Origin: Verrucomicrobiales bacterium
Lineage (GTDB): Bacteria; Verrucomicrobiota; Verrucomicrobiia; Verrucomicrobiales; DEV007
Reading direction: 5' to 3'
Length of the DNA stretch: 8,542 nucleotides
NCBI GenBank assembly: GCA_013911195.1
Contig: JACETS010000111.1
Span: 1-8,542, forward strand
The translations under genes and the position numbers were made by a program. Within the stretch, counting starts at the first letter, position 1, and each line of letters opens with the position of its first letter. Shown here piece by piece: positions 1 through 6,825 of this stretch. The notes below the pieces were generated by a model. It saw nothing but the letters and a program-made list of their open reading frames with translations, was not told the DNA's origin and ran no database searches.

Positions 1-285
1 AAACAATACAGAGCAAGTTCAATCCAAGGGCTAAGTCCAGAGGAAAGTGAAATGATTCTCAATATATTTTTAGAACAGAAATACCAATTGGGACCACAAG
101 TTAAGGCTAATGAGAAATTACTTGATCAAATAGATTGGACTAACCCGAGCGGCTTTTACAAGAGGGGGGATTCAATATCAGTCGGATTCCTACACAAGGC
201 AAAGGACTCCGGATTTTTTGATCTCCAGATTATTAAGAAAGGTACTACGATTACTATTCAGCAAATCTTTCAGGCTATTCCCTAG
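1..285 (+). CDS. Unrecognised protein, C-terminal part only (5' end outside window)
   Basis: The frame is open from the first base of the window to a TAG at 283-285, giving 94 residues. An internal ATG at 52 exists, but the frame upstream has no stop, so this is more likely the tail of a longer gene than a 77-residue protein. I do not recognise the family. Visible features are a charged, probably helical stretch beginning GLSPEESEMILNIF near residue 11. After it comes a region rich in Gly, Phe and Lys (GFYKRGDSISVGF, DSGFFDLQIIKKG) that looks like beta strands, ending in a short hydrophobic helix. There are no cysteines, no membrane segment and no known catalytic motif. It converges on the sulfatase with only 8 bp between the stops and no evident terminator. 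Codon use and A+T content resemble the neighbours. Confidence is moderate that it is coding and nil for function. Confidence 0.6.
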   Translation, partial: KQYRASSIQGLSPEESEMILNIFLEQKYQLGPQVKANEKLLDQIDWTNPSGFYKRGDSISVGFLHKAKDSGFFDLQIIKKGTTITIQQIFQAIP

Positions 286-293
286 TCTAGATC

Positions 294-1856
294 TTATTTC
301 TTAATTCTTAAATTTGTTTTGAGCCAAGGTGTCGGAGGTATTGTTTCAGGGTTGTCTTTGGCCCAGTTTGGTGTTGGGAACCATCTAATTGATGAATATC
401 TCGGGTAACTTTCAAATATATCCCCGTTTCCATTTTCTCTTGGATCTTTTGTTTGGACTAAATAGTTTGTGAGTTGATCGGCGAGTTCCTTATGTTTTTC
501 TTTGTATTCGGGTTTTCCAACCAGATCATTAATACAATAAGGGTCCTCGATAATATTAAATAGCTGTTCGTAGTTTCGTTTACTAACTGCAAGATGGAAA
601 TATTTAGAAATCGTTGAATCGGACCTACCTTTAATTAAATAATCTAGGGTTGGACATGCATCAATATCGTGATAGCCATTGTGTTTAGGTCCAAGTTCAG
701 AATTTGGTCCTTTTTTATTTTTTTGTCCAGGACCAGCTGGCCATCTTTCAGGTTTGTAATTTCTGACTAAAAGAAATTGATTCGTTCTTATACAACGCTG
801 TGGATATCCTAATGTATTATAACGAGAGGATGAATGTCGCTCCCTCCCTGCAAAAATTTTTTGTTGATGAACGGGTGTAGTTGTTTTTTGATTTTCCATT
901 AATAGTTCAAGAAAACTTTTCCCTGATATTGGATGTTCCCCCTCATTTTTGATATCAAATGCATGATGAATGGTTGCTGTTAGATCAATAAATCCTACGA
1001 GTTTACTGACAGTTTGATTGGCTGGAATCTTTTTTTTCCAACACACAGCTAGAGGCATATGAATTCCATACTCAGTGCAATTAGCCTTCGCATAGGGGAA
1101 TGCCATACCGTTATCGCTCGTTACAATTATCATAGTATTATCCATCATTCCTTCATGAGTTAGGATATCTAAGAATTTTCCGCAATCGTTATCAAATCGT
1201 TCAACCTCAAAAGCATAATCCAAAAGGTCATTACGAATTTCTGAGGAGTCTGGCAAGAAAGCTGGTACTTCAGCATCAGTAAGCTTTTTACCGGAATCCA
1301 AGCCGCTCCCTTTTTTGAAGGCTCGATGAGGATCTGATGATCCGAACCAGAATGCAAAGGGCTTGTCTTTAGGTTTGTCATTTATAAATGTTTTGAATGC
1401 TTGAGTATAGTTTCCTTTCTTTGATCCATAAATTGGGCCTGCTGGATTTTCATCGCGATCACTTATCTTCCAATTTCCCGGGCCCCATCCTTTGCCTGTA
1501 TAACCGGTATGATACCCCTTATCTTTGAGCTGCCGCATAAAAGTTGAGTATTTAGATGGAAATGAGGATGCATGAGTTCCGGCCTCTTCGATCTGCCATA
1601 TGTGTCTACCTGTTAGGAACGCCGCTCTGGATGGACTACAACCCGGGGCCGCACAAAAAGCGTTTGTAAATAGGGCACCCTCCTTTGCTACTTTGTCAAA
1701 GTTTGGAGTAGAAATCATCTTTGAGCCATAGGCAGATGCATGGGGAAAAGATTGATCATCACTCATCATTATTAAAAGATTTGGATGATCAGAGCTGGCT
1801 AGAATTTTTACTATTAGTATAAATTTGACTATTATTAATACAAAAACTTGTCTCAT
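294..1856 (-). CDS. Secreted sulfatase, heparan N-sulfatase (sulfamidase)-like
   Basis: A 520-residue type I sulfatase of the alkaline-phosphatase superfamily, predicted to remove sulfate from a sulfated sugar in the periplasm or outside the cell. Residues 1-20 form a hydrophobic Sec-type signal ending near ILASS. Asp33 and Asp34 (MMSDDQ) are the N-terminal calcium ligands. Cys73 in PGCSPSRAAFLTGR (71-84) is the residue converted to formylglycine, with Arg77 of the CxPSR motif. Lys122 (GKGWG), Asp175-His177 (SSDPHR) and Asp248-Asn249 (SDNG) complete the usual active-site set. The SDNGMAFPYAKAN segment and the C-terminal DPYCINDL and RYSSIRWFP stretches resemble bacterial relatives of human SGSH, and the length matches that family (about 500). 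The start is bounded by an in-frame stop at 1875-1877 and fits the signal peptide; no Shine-Dalgarno is present. A maturase (FGE or anSME) must be encoded elsewhere. Substrate is not known; N-sulfated or O-sulfated glycan is inferred only from family resemblance. Confidence 0.93.
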   Translation of the reverse strand: MRQVFVLIIVKFILIVKILASSDHPNLLIMMSDDQSFPHASAYGSKMISTPNFDKVAKEGALFTNAFCAAPGCSPSRAAFLTGRHIWQIEEAGTHASSFPSKYSTFMRQLKDKGYHTGYTGKGWGPGNWKISDRDENPAGPIYGSKKGNYTQAFKTFINDKPKDKPFAFWFGSSDPHRAFKKGSGLDSGKKLTDAEVPAFLPDSSEIRNDLLDYAFEVERFDNDCGKFLDILTHEGMMDNTMIIVTSDNGMAFPYAKANCTEYGIHMPLAVCWKKKIPANQTVSKLVGFIDLTATIHHAFDIKNEGEHPISGKSFLELLMENQKTTTPVHQQKIFAGRERHSSSRYNTLGYPQRCIRTNQFLLVRNYKPERWPAGPGQKNKKGPNSELGPKHNGYHDIDACPTLDYLIKGRSDSTISKYFHLAVSKRNYEQLFNIIEDPYCINDLVGKPEYKEKHKELADQLTNYLVQTKDPRENGNGDIFESYPRYSSIRWFPTPNWAKDNPETIPPTPWLKTNLRIKK

Positions 1857-1878
1857 TTCAGTGGTTTGCCGGTTTTAG

Positions 1879-1907
1879 CTTATATAAACATATTTTGATA
1901 TTATCAA
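1879..1907 (-). promoter_or_regulatory. Candidate sigma70-type promoter of the sulfatase gene
   Basis: Read on the minus strand, TTGATA (plus 1902-1907) lies 17 bp from TATAAG (plus 1879-1884); each hexamer matches the sigma70 consensus at five of six positions. The predicted start near 1872 would give a leader of only about 16 nt without a Shine-Dalgarno. The -35 is one arm of the palindrome at 1895-1907. AT-rich DNA yields such matches by chance, so this is a prediction only. Confidence 0.45.
1895..1907. promoter_or_regulatory. 13-bp palindrome TTGATA-T-TATCAA, possible operator
   Basis: Perfect 6-bp inverted arms around a single T lie between the divergent sulfatase and cytochrome genes. 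The site overlaps the candidate -35 elements for both directions, the right place for a regulator controlling both transcripts. It could equally be a by-product of AT-rich sequence; no matching regulator gene is in the window. Confidence 0.25.
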
Positions 1908-1930
1908 TAATATGTGAAAAATGTCATAAT
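1901..1930 (+). promoter_or_regulatory. Candidate extended -10 promoter of the cytochrome/DUF1501 operon
   Basis: TGTCATAAT (1922-1930) fits an extended -10 (TGn plus CATAAT, five of six). An 18-bp spacer separates it from a weak -35, TTATCA (1901-1906, four of six). Predicted start is near 1937, about 33 nt before the GTG. The -35 occupies nearly the same bases as the sulfatase -35 on the other strand. Confidence 0.3.
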
Positions 1931-1969
1931 TGTATAAACTATTAATCACTTTAATTCCGTATTATTTTT

Positions 1970-4201
1970 GTGAAGCTTTTTTTTCCGCTGACATTTGTAT
2001 TAGTCCCTTTTTTTGCCGTTGCAAAAGAAGTGGATTTCAATCGTGATGTAAGACCAATTCTTTCTCAGAATTGTTACGTTTGCCATGGGCCTGACAAAGA
2101 GCATCGAAAAGCGAAATTGAGGTTAGACACTGAAGAAGGCTTTCAGAAAGTTTTTTCAAAAACAAACCCTTCTGATAGTGAGATTATTCATAGAATAACA
2201 TCGCATGATCCTGATGAGATAATGCCAACTCCAGAAAGCGGTAAATCTTTAAATGATGAGGAAGTAAAAATTTTAACTCAATGGGTTAAGGAGGGTGGTG
2301 AATATTCACAACCTTGGGCTTACACCAAACCTGTTTGGAACACAGTTAAGAATAAAAGTGATCCATGGGTTCATAATTGGATTGATTCGATTCTTTTAGA
2401 TCATTGGTCAAAGGTTGGTATGAGTCCGTCTCCGGATTCAAATAAGGTGACACTTATTAGGCGATTGTCTTTTGATTTGACCGGACTTCCTCCCAAGCCA
2501 GAGATGATCAAAAAGTATCTATCATCTACCAATTCTGAAGCTGTTTATTTAGATATTGTTCAAGAGCTTTTGGACTCTGATCATTATGGAGAAAGAATGT
2601 CAATGTATTGGCTTGATCTTGTCCGCTTTGCCGACACTGTCGGTTACCACGGAGACCAAGATCACAATATTAGTCCATACAGGGATTATATTATGGAGGC
2701 ATTCAATCAAAATATGCCTTTTGATCAATTTACTCGAGAACAGTTAGCTGGAGATTTATTGGATAGTCCATCAATCGATCAAAAAGTGGCGACAGGCTAT
2801 AACAGATTACTTCAAACTTCTCACGAAGGTGGAGTACAGCCTCGAGAATATTTGGCAATTTATGCCGCCGATCGAATTCGAAACGTTTCAGGTGTTTGGA
2901 TGGGGGCGACGGTTGGCTGTGCTCAGTGTCATGATCACAAATATGATCCATACACCGCTCGAGATTTTTACTCAATGTCTGCTTTTTTTGCCGATATTGA
3001 TGAAGAACAACATTTTAAAGTTGGGTCCAACGCTTTGCCGACTAAAAGGCCTCCCGAAATACCAGTATTAAGTTTCAGAGACCGTGAAGAATTGAAAAGA
3101 CTTGAGTCCATTAAATCAAAAACGCAGGAAATTATCGATAAAATTAAATCAATCAAAGCGAGAGAAAGACTTACGATGGTGACTCAAAGTGTTAAGCCTC
3201 GTTTGACAAGAATTTTGCCAAGAGGTAATTGGCTTGATGAAACTGGAGAAATCGTTGAGCCGGCAGTGCCTGCTTTCTTAGGTGATTTAAAAGTAGAGGA
3301 TAGAAGGGCTAATCGATTGGATTTTGCTAACTGGCTAGTGGACCCTGAGAATGGTGTTGGGGGATTAACCGCAAGAGTTTTTGTTAATAGGTTATGGTAT
3401 CTAATGTTTGGAGAAGGTATTTCGACTAGTCTTGATGATTTTGGTGGGCAGGGTTCGCCGCCAACAATTCCTGCACTTCTTGATAATCTATCCGTAGAAT
3501 TTCACAAAAATGGATGGGACATTAAAGGATTGATTAAGTTGATCGTTACGAGTCACGCATACAAGCTAAGTTCAAATTCGGATTCTAAAACCAAGTCAGT
3601 GGATCCTTTAAATCATCATTTTTCGCATCAATCAATGCATAGGCTTCCTGCTGAGATGATTCGGGATAATATTCTAGAAACCAGTGGTTTGTTATTCAAA
3701 GAGTATGGTGGTCCTAGTGTTAAGCCTTTCCAGCCGAAAGGTTATTATAAACATTTAAACTTTCCGAAAAGAGAGTATCAAGCGCATACTGATAAGCGCA
3801 GATTAAAAAGGTCTGTTTACATTCATTGGCAAAGACAATTTCTTCACCCGATGCTTCAGGCGATGGATGCTCCAACAAGAGAAGAGTGTGTCGCTAAAAG
3901 ATCAAAATCCAATAGTCCGGTTGCGGCAATGGTTTTACTTAATGATCCTAGTTTTTATGAGGCTGCGGAAGAATTTGCCAAAATAATTATTCAAAGCGCC
4001 AACAGTGATGACGAAAGAATAAAATTTGCTTTTCAAAGGGCGCTCTTTCGAGATCCGGATGAGCTCGAGGAAAATATTATTAATCAACTTTTAAAAAATA
4101 TCAGACAGGGCTTAAGCAATGATGGGCAGTTGGATTTGTTATGTTGGACGGCAGTGACAAGAGCTATTTTTAATTTCTCAGAATTTAACACAAGAAACTA
4201 A
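1970..4201 (+). CDS. Secreted planctomycete-type cytochrome c / DUF1549 / DUF1553 protein
   Basis: A 743-residue exported protein with the PVC-type order PSCyt1, PSCyt2 (DUF1549), PSD1 (DUF1553). Residues 1-18 are a Sec signal ending AVA. The cytochrome-c-like domain (about 21-110) has C35-Y-V-C38-H39 for covalent heme and a likely axial Met85 in DEIMPTP. DUF1549 spans about 135-345, with the typical RRLSFDLTGLPP (164-175), YWLDLVRFADT (213-223) and a second CxxCH, C317-A-Q-C320-H321, followed by DHKYDP. A Lys/Glu-rich helical linker (about 371-400) precedes DUF1553 (about 445-700), with FVNRLWYLMFGEGI, HPMLQAMDAP and LLNDPSF. GTG is the start: the frame closes at a TAA at 1952-1954, no ATG or TTG lies between, and the signal peptide follows directly. 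There is no Shine-Dalgarno. At 743 residues it lacks the lectin-like insert of many 900-1100-residue relatives. Its stop overlaps the next start by one base, so the two are almost surely co-transcribed. Biochemical role is undefined; a link to glycan breakdown is inferred from genomic company. Confidence 0.93.
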   Translation: MKLFFPLTFVLVPFFAVAKEVDFNRDVRPILSQNCYVCHGPDKEHRKAKLRLDTEEGFQKVFSKTNPSDSEIIHRITSHDPDEIMPTPESGKSLNDEEVKILTQWVKEGGEYSQPWAYTKPVWNTVKNKSDPWVHNWIDSILLDHWSKVGMSPSPDSNKVTLIRRLSFDLTGLPPKPEMIKKYLSSTNSEAVYLDIVQELLDSDHYGERMSMYWLDLVRFADTVGYHGDQDHNISPYRDYIMEAFNQNMPFDQFTREQLAGDLLDSPSIDQKVATGYNRLLQTSHEGGVQPREYLAIYAADRIRNVSGVWMGATVGCAQCHDHKYDPYTARDFYSMSAFFADIDEEQHFKVGSNALPTKRPPEIPVLSFRDREELKRLESIKSKTQEIIDKIKSIKARERLTMVTQSVKPRLTRILPRGNWLDETGEIVEPAVPAFLGDLKVEDRRANRLDFANWLVDPENGVGGLTARVFVNRLWYLMFGEGISTSLDDFGGQGSPPTIPALLDNLSVEFHKNGWDIKGLIKLIVTSHAYKLSSNSDSKTKSVDPLNHHFSHQSMHRLPAEMIRDNILETSGLLFKEYGGPSVKPFQPKGYYKHLNFPKREYQAHTDKRRLKRSVYIHWQRQFLHPMLQAMDAPTREECVAKRSKSNSPVAAMVLLNDPSFYEAAEEFAKIIIQSANSDDERIKFAFQRALFRDPDELEENIINQLLKNIRQGLSNDGQLDLLCWTAVTRAIFNFSEFNTRN

Positions 4202-5625
4202 TGCATATACAAGATCAACCGGATACGCTCTCAGTACATCGTAGGAGTTTTCTTAAAAATTCGGGCCTTGGCCTTGGTGCTGCGGCGTTAAATTCGATGT
4301 TACTTAGTGATTCTTCTGGATCTATTCCAGGCGTATCTGGTCTTCCTGATCTACCCTTTAAAGCTAAGAGGGTAATTTTTTTATGTATGGCTGGCGGGCC
4401 GTCACATTTGGAAACTTTTGATTACAAGCCAAAGCTTGATGAATTACATGGAAAGCCCATGCCTGAATCCTTCACTAAAGGACAGCCGATCGCACAGTTA
4501 CGTGGTCAACAATTAAAGGTTCAGGGACACATGACTAAATTTAATAGGCATGGAAAAAGTGGACAACTGATAAGCGATTATCTTCCATGGACAGCTAAAA
4601 TGGCTGATGATATTTGTATCATCAATTCAATGTTGACTGAGCAAATTAATCATGATCCAGCACATACGTTCATGAATACAGGCACCGCAATTTCTGGACG
4701 TCCCTCAATGGGTTCTTGGATTAATTATGGCCTAGGAAGTGAGTCAGATAATCTGCCGGGATTTGTGGTATTAACAAGCGTTGGAGGCCGTAACCCTCAA
4801 CCTATAGCTTCAAGGCAATGGGCTTCGGGGTTTTTACCTGGTAGATTTCAAGGAGTCGAATTTAGTTCCACCGGAGATCCTGTTAATTATTTGAATAACC
4901 CAGGAACCGTCACAAAGAAAAATCAGCGACATGTTGTTGATGCTATCAAGGCTCTTGATGACAGGAGAAATGCTATTTTGAATGAAGATGATATTGCCAC
5001 GAGAATTTCAGCTTATGAGATGGCGTTTAGAATGCAATCTTCTGTTCCGGAGTTGATGGATTTTTCTAAAGAGCCTCGTCACGTTCTAGATATGTATGGA
5101 GCTAAACAGGGCGATGGTACTTATGCTACTAACTGCTTACTTGCCAGACGTCTTGCAGAAAGGGGTTCCCGTTTTATTCATCTATATCATAGAGGGTGGG
5201 ATCATCATGGTGGTCTGGAAAAATATATGGATATATGCTGCGGATTAACGGATAAGCCAACCTGGGCTCTTCTCACGGATCTCAAGCAGAGAGACATGTT
5301 AAAGGATACCCTGATAGTATGGGGTGGGGAATTTGGTAGAACTCCAATGTTTCAGGGTAAGGGTGGTGCAGGTAGGGATCATCATATGAAAGGTTTTTCA
5401 ATGTGGCTTGCTGGTGGTGGGATCAAGGGTGGTACCACGTATGGAGCCACCGATGAGTTGGGTTATAACTCGGTTGACAATATTGTTCACATTCGTGATT
5501 TACATGCCACTATGCTCCATCTAATGGGTATTGATCATAAGAAATTCACCTATCAGTACCAAGGCCTTGATACTAGGTTGACCGGTGTGGAACAAGCTAA
5601 AGTCGTTAAAGAAATAATTCTTTAG
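4201..5625 (+). CDS. Tat-exported DUF1501 protein (alkaline-phosphatase-like fold)
   Basis: A 474-residue DUF1501 protein, full length for the PVC subgroup. A twin-arginine signal sits at residues 14-19 (RRSFLK), followed by a Gly/Ala/Leu-rich segment to about 35, so it is predicted to be exported folded, probably with bound metal. Conserved blocks include GGPSHLETFD (65-74), HDP (151-153), GWDHHG (332-337), GEFGRTP (376-382), GRDHH (391-395) and DLHATMLHLMGIDH (433-446). The many His, Asp and Glu residues resemble the metal ligands of alkaline-phosphatase and sulfatase folds. There is no CxPSR formylglycine motif, so it is not a standard sulfatase. The ATG uses the last A of the upstream TAA (TAATG at 4199-4203), suggesting translational coupling to the cytochrome/DUF1553 gene; the two families are commonly adjacent in PVC genomes. 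Catalytic activity and substrate have not been established for this family, so any hydrolase role is inference. Confidence 0.93.
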   Translation: MHIQDQPDTLSVHRRSFLKNSGLGLGAAALNSMLLSDSSGSIPGVSGLPDLPFKAKRVIFLCMAGGPSHLETFDYKPKLDELHGKPMPESFTKGQPIAQLRGQQLKVQGHMTKFNRHGKSGQLISDYLPWTAKMADDICIINSMLTEQINHDPAHTFMNTGTAISGRPSMGSWINYGLGSESDNLPGFVVLTSVGGRNPQPIASRQWASGFLPGRFQGVEFSSTGDPVNYLNNPGTVTKKNQRHVVDAIKALDDRRNAILNEDDIATRISAYEMAFRMQSSVPELMDFSKEPRHVLDMYGAKQGDGTYATNCLLARRLAERGSRFIHLYHRGWDHHGGLEKYMDICCGLTDKPTWALLTDLKQRDMLKDTLIVWGGEFGRTPMFQGKGGAGRDHHMKGFSMWLAGGGIKGGTTYGATDELGYNSVDNIVHIRDLHATMLHLMGIDHKKFTYQYQGLDTRLTGVEQAKVVKEIIL

Positions 5626-5650
5626 CCAAATATAAAGAATCTATGATGTT

Positions 5651-6685
5651 CTAGGAATGTTCTTTTTCTCTCCTGGCTATTCCTTTTAATAGTCTTCCAA
5701 GAATATCAGCGCCCGTGATTATTCTTTTATCATTTTCTGTCCAATAGATGACAACATCTTGATCAATAATGTCATCTTCTCTATCGTCTGCTTCTACTAC
5801 AAATTCACTTAACACGGTATCGAGTGTTGCGTTTGAGTCGCTGACAAGTACAGGGCGGTGGCAAAAATCATATATATCAGAAGAGTCTTCATTTACAGAT
5901 AGATTAAATAGGTAATCGGAGGTTTTAAGCACTATTCTTGGCTCTCCTTCTTCGTCAGTGATAACGGCTCGACTCTTGTCGCTTTTACGTAGTTGATCTA
6001 TGAAAACTTTTCCACCTGTAGAGTCGGGTTTAGGAATGTCAGGGAGATCCATGTTCGCAGGAAAAGAATAGATTGTTGTGGGGTCAATGGTAGCCCCTTC
6101 TTGAGAGATTAGACGGTCATCAAGATCAAGAAAGTTCAATGCGCCCCGACCTTCAGTTTCGCCAATTTCAGAATCTTTTTCCTTAATGTGTCTTTCGAGG
6201 ATCACTTCAATATCCTTTTCCCTCATGAAATTTACACCTTCAGCTCCAACTAATCCTTCGAGAATTAGGGCGCTTGGTTTGGCAACTGGCCAAAGTATCA
6301 TTTGGTAAAATCTAATGATAGGCGCAAGTTTAGAGCCTATTCGGATCGCGTTTCGTGAAAAATATGCCTGTGGTAAAAGTTCGCCTAAAAATGTTATTCC
6401 TACTGTAGAGGCACAGAATGCGATAAGTCCGCTTCCAGGGAGAACGCGTTCCATGAGCATCGCAAGAACAACATTAGCTCCGACATTTCCCCATAAAATT
6501 GTGGAGAGAAGAAAGTTAGCATCTTTTCTAAGGGCTAGAATTCTCGCAGCGGACATGTTGCCGTTTTCAACTTCGGTCTCAAGTCTTAGTCGGCCTATTG
6601 AGAAAAAGGCCAAGTTTAAACCTGAAAACATTGCTGACTGGCTCAGACAGAATGCTATTGCGATAATCGTTAGGGGTTGATCCAT
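5651..6685 (-). CDS. CNNM-type DUF21 membrane protein with C-terminal CBS-like region, no CorC domain
   Basis: A 344-residue inner-membrane protein of the CNNM/CorB group, which handles Mg2+ or other divalent ions. The DUF21 region (about 5-150) has a first membrane segment with SQSAMFSGLNLAFFSI (15-30), matching the family's small-residue SxSAxxSGxN motif. Further hydrophobic segments lie near 58-80, 84-108 and 123-147, with GELLPQ (101-106) in the position of the usual GE-(I/L)-(I/L)-PQ or PK. A charged linker (155-190) leads to a degenerate CBS-pair-like region (about 195-335) ending IITGADILGRLLKG, with an acidic loop EADDREDDIIDQD (298-310). Typical bacterial members have about 430 residues with a C-terminal CorC_HlyC domain, which is absent here. 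The start was chosen because the first membrane segment follows it directly; no Shine-Dalgarno is visible. It converges on the DUF1501 gene with 25 bp between stops. Family assignment is firm; the transported ion is inferred. Confidence 0.88.
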   Translation of the reverse strand: MDQPLTIIAIAFCLSQSAMFSGLNLAFFSIGRLRLETEVENGNMSAARILALRKDANFLLSTILWGNVGANVVLAMLMERVLPGSGLIAFCASTVGITFLGELLPQAYFSRNAIRIGSKLAPIIRFYQMILWPVAKPSALILEGLVGAEGVNFMREKDIEVILERHIKEKDSEIGETEGRGALNFLDLDDRLISQEGATIDPTTIYSFPANMDLPDIPKPDSTGGKVFIDQLRKSDKSRAVITDEEGEPRIVLKTSDYLFNLSVNEDSSDIYDFCHRPVLVSDSNATLDTVLSEFVVEADDREDDIIDQDVVIYWTENDKRIITGADILGRLLKGIARREKEHS

Positions 6686-6700
6686 TGGAGTCTGCTTTTA

Positions 6701-6716
6701 CGCATATTTTGATGCG
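6701..6716 (-). promoter_or_regulatory. Small hairpin in the presumed leader of the DUF21 gene
   Basis: CGCAT (6701-6705) and ATGCG (6712-6716) form a perfect 5-bp stem with a 6-nt loop, ending about 15 nt before the DUF21 start codon on the minus strand. It is the most GC-rich patch of an otherwise AT-rich spacer. It might hinder or position ribosomes or be a protein-binding dyad, but it is too small to match any known riboswitch such as a Mg2+ sensor. Confidence 0.25.
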
Positions 6717-6735
6717 CTGCAGTAAATTAATGCTT

Positions 6736-6765
6736 ACTATATTGCAAAAAATCAAATTCAATCAA
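6736..6765 (-). promoter_or_regulatory. Candidate promoter of the DUF21 gene
   Basis: On the minus strand, TTGATT (plus 6760-6765, four of six matches) lies 18 bp from TATAGT (plus 6736-6741, five of six). The predicted start near 6729 gives a leader of about 43 nt that contains the small hairpin. It occupies almost the same DNA as the candidate thrH promoter on the other strand. Confidence 0.35.
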
Positions 6766-6772
6766 TTATAAT
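6742..6772 (+). promoter_or_regulatory. Candidate promoter of thrH
   Basis: A perfect TATAAT (6767-6772) lies 19 bp after TTGCAA (6742-6747, four of six). The spacer is longer than the ideal 17 bp. The predicted start near 6779 gives a leader of about 47 nt. The site interleaves with the opposing DUF21 promoter, so RNA polymerase could probably occupy only one at a time. Confidence 0.35.
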
Positions 6773-6825
6773 TCGCATTGAATGATAATATTAATTTTTT
6801 GAAATAAAAAATAAACATTAAGAAC

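Noticed and set aside
1169..1381. 70-codon minus-strand open frame inside the sulfatase gene
   Set aside because: It lies in another frame of the well-supported sulfatase and has no recognisable protein features.
2556..3156. Several 60-80-codon open frames on both strands inside the cytochrome/DUF1553 gene
   Set aside because: All overlap the conserved DUF1549 coding region in other frames, and none resembles a known protein.
5634..5665. AAAGAA / TTCTTT inverted repeat with a T run between the convergent DUF1501 and DUF21 genes, as a terminator
   Set aside because: The arms are only 6 bp, AT-rich, and separated by a 20-nt loop, so the stem is too weak to call.
6315..6680. 121-codon plus-strand open frame antisense to the DUF21 gene
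   Set aside because: It mirrors the conserved membrane segment coding of the real gene; its residue make-up is that of a shadow frame.
6579..6761. 60-codon minus-strand open frame overlapping the DUF21 start
   Set aside because: It runs out of frame into the DUF21 coding sequence and would contain the candidate promoter; no supporting motif.
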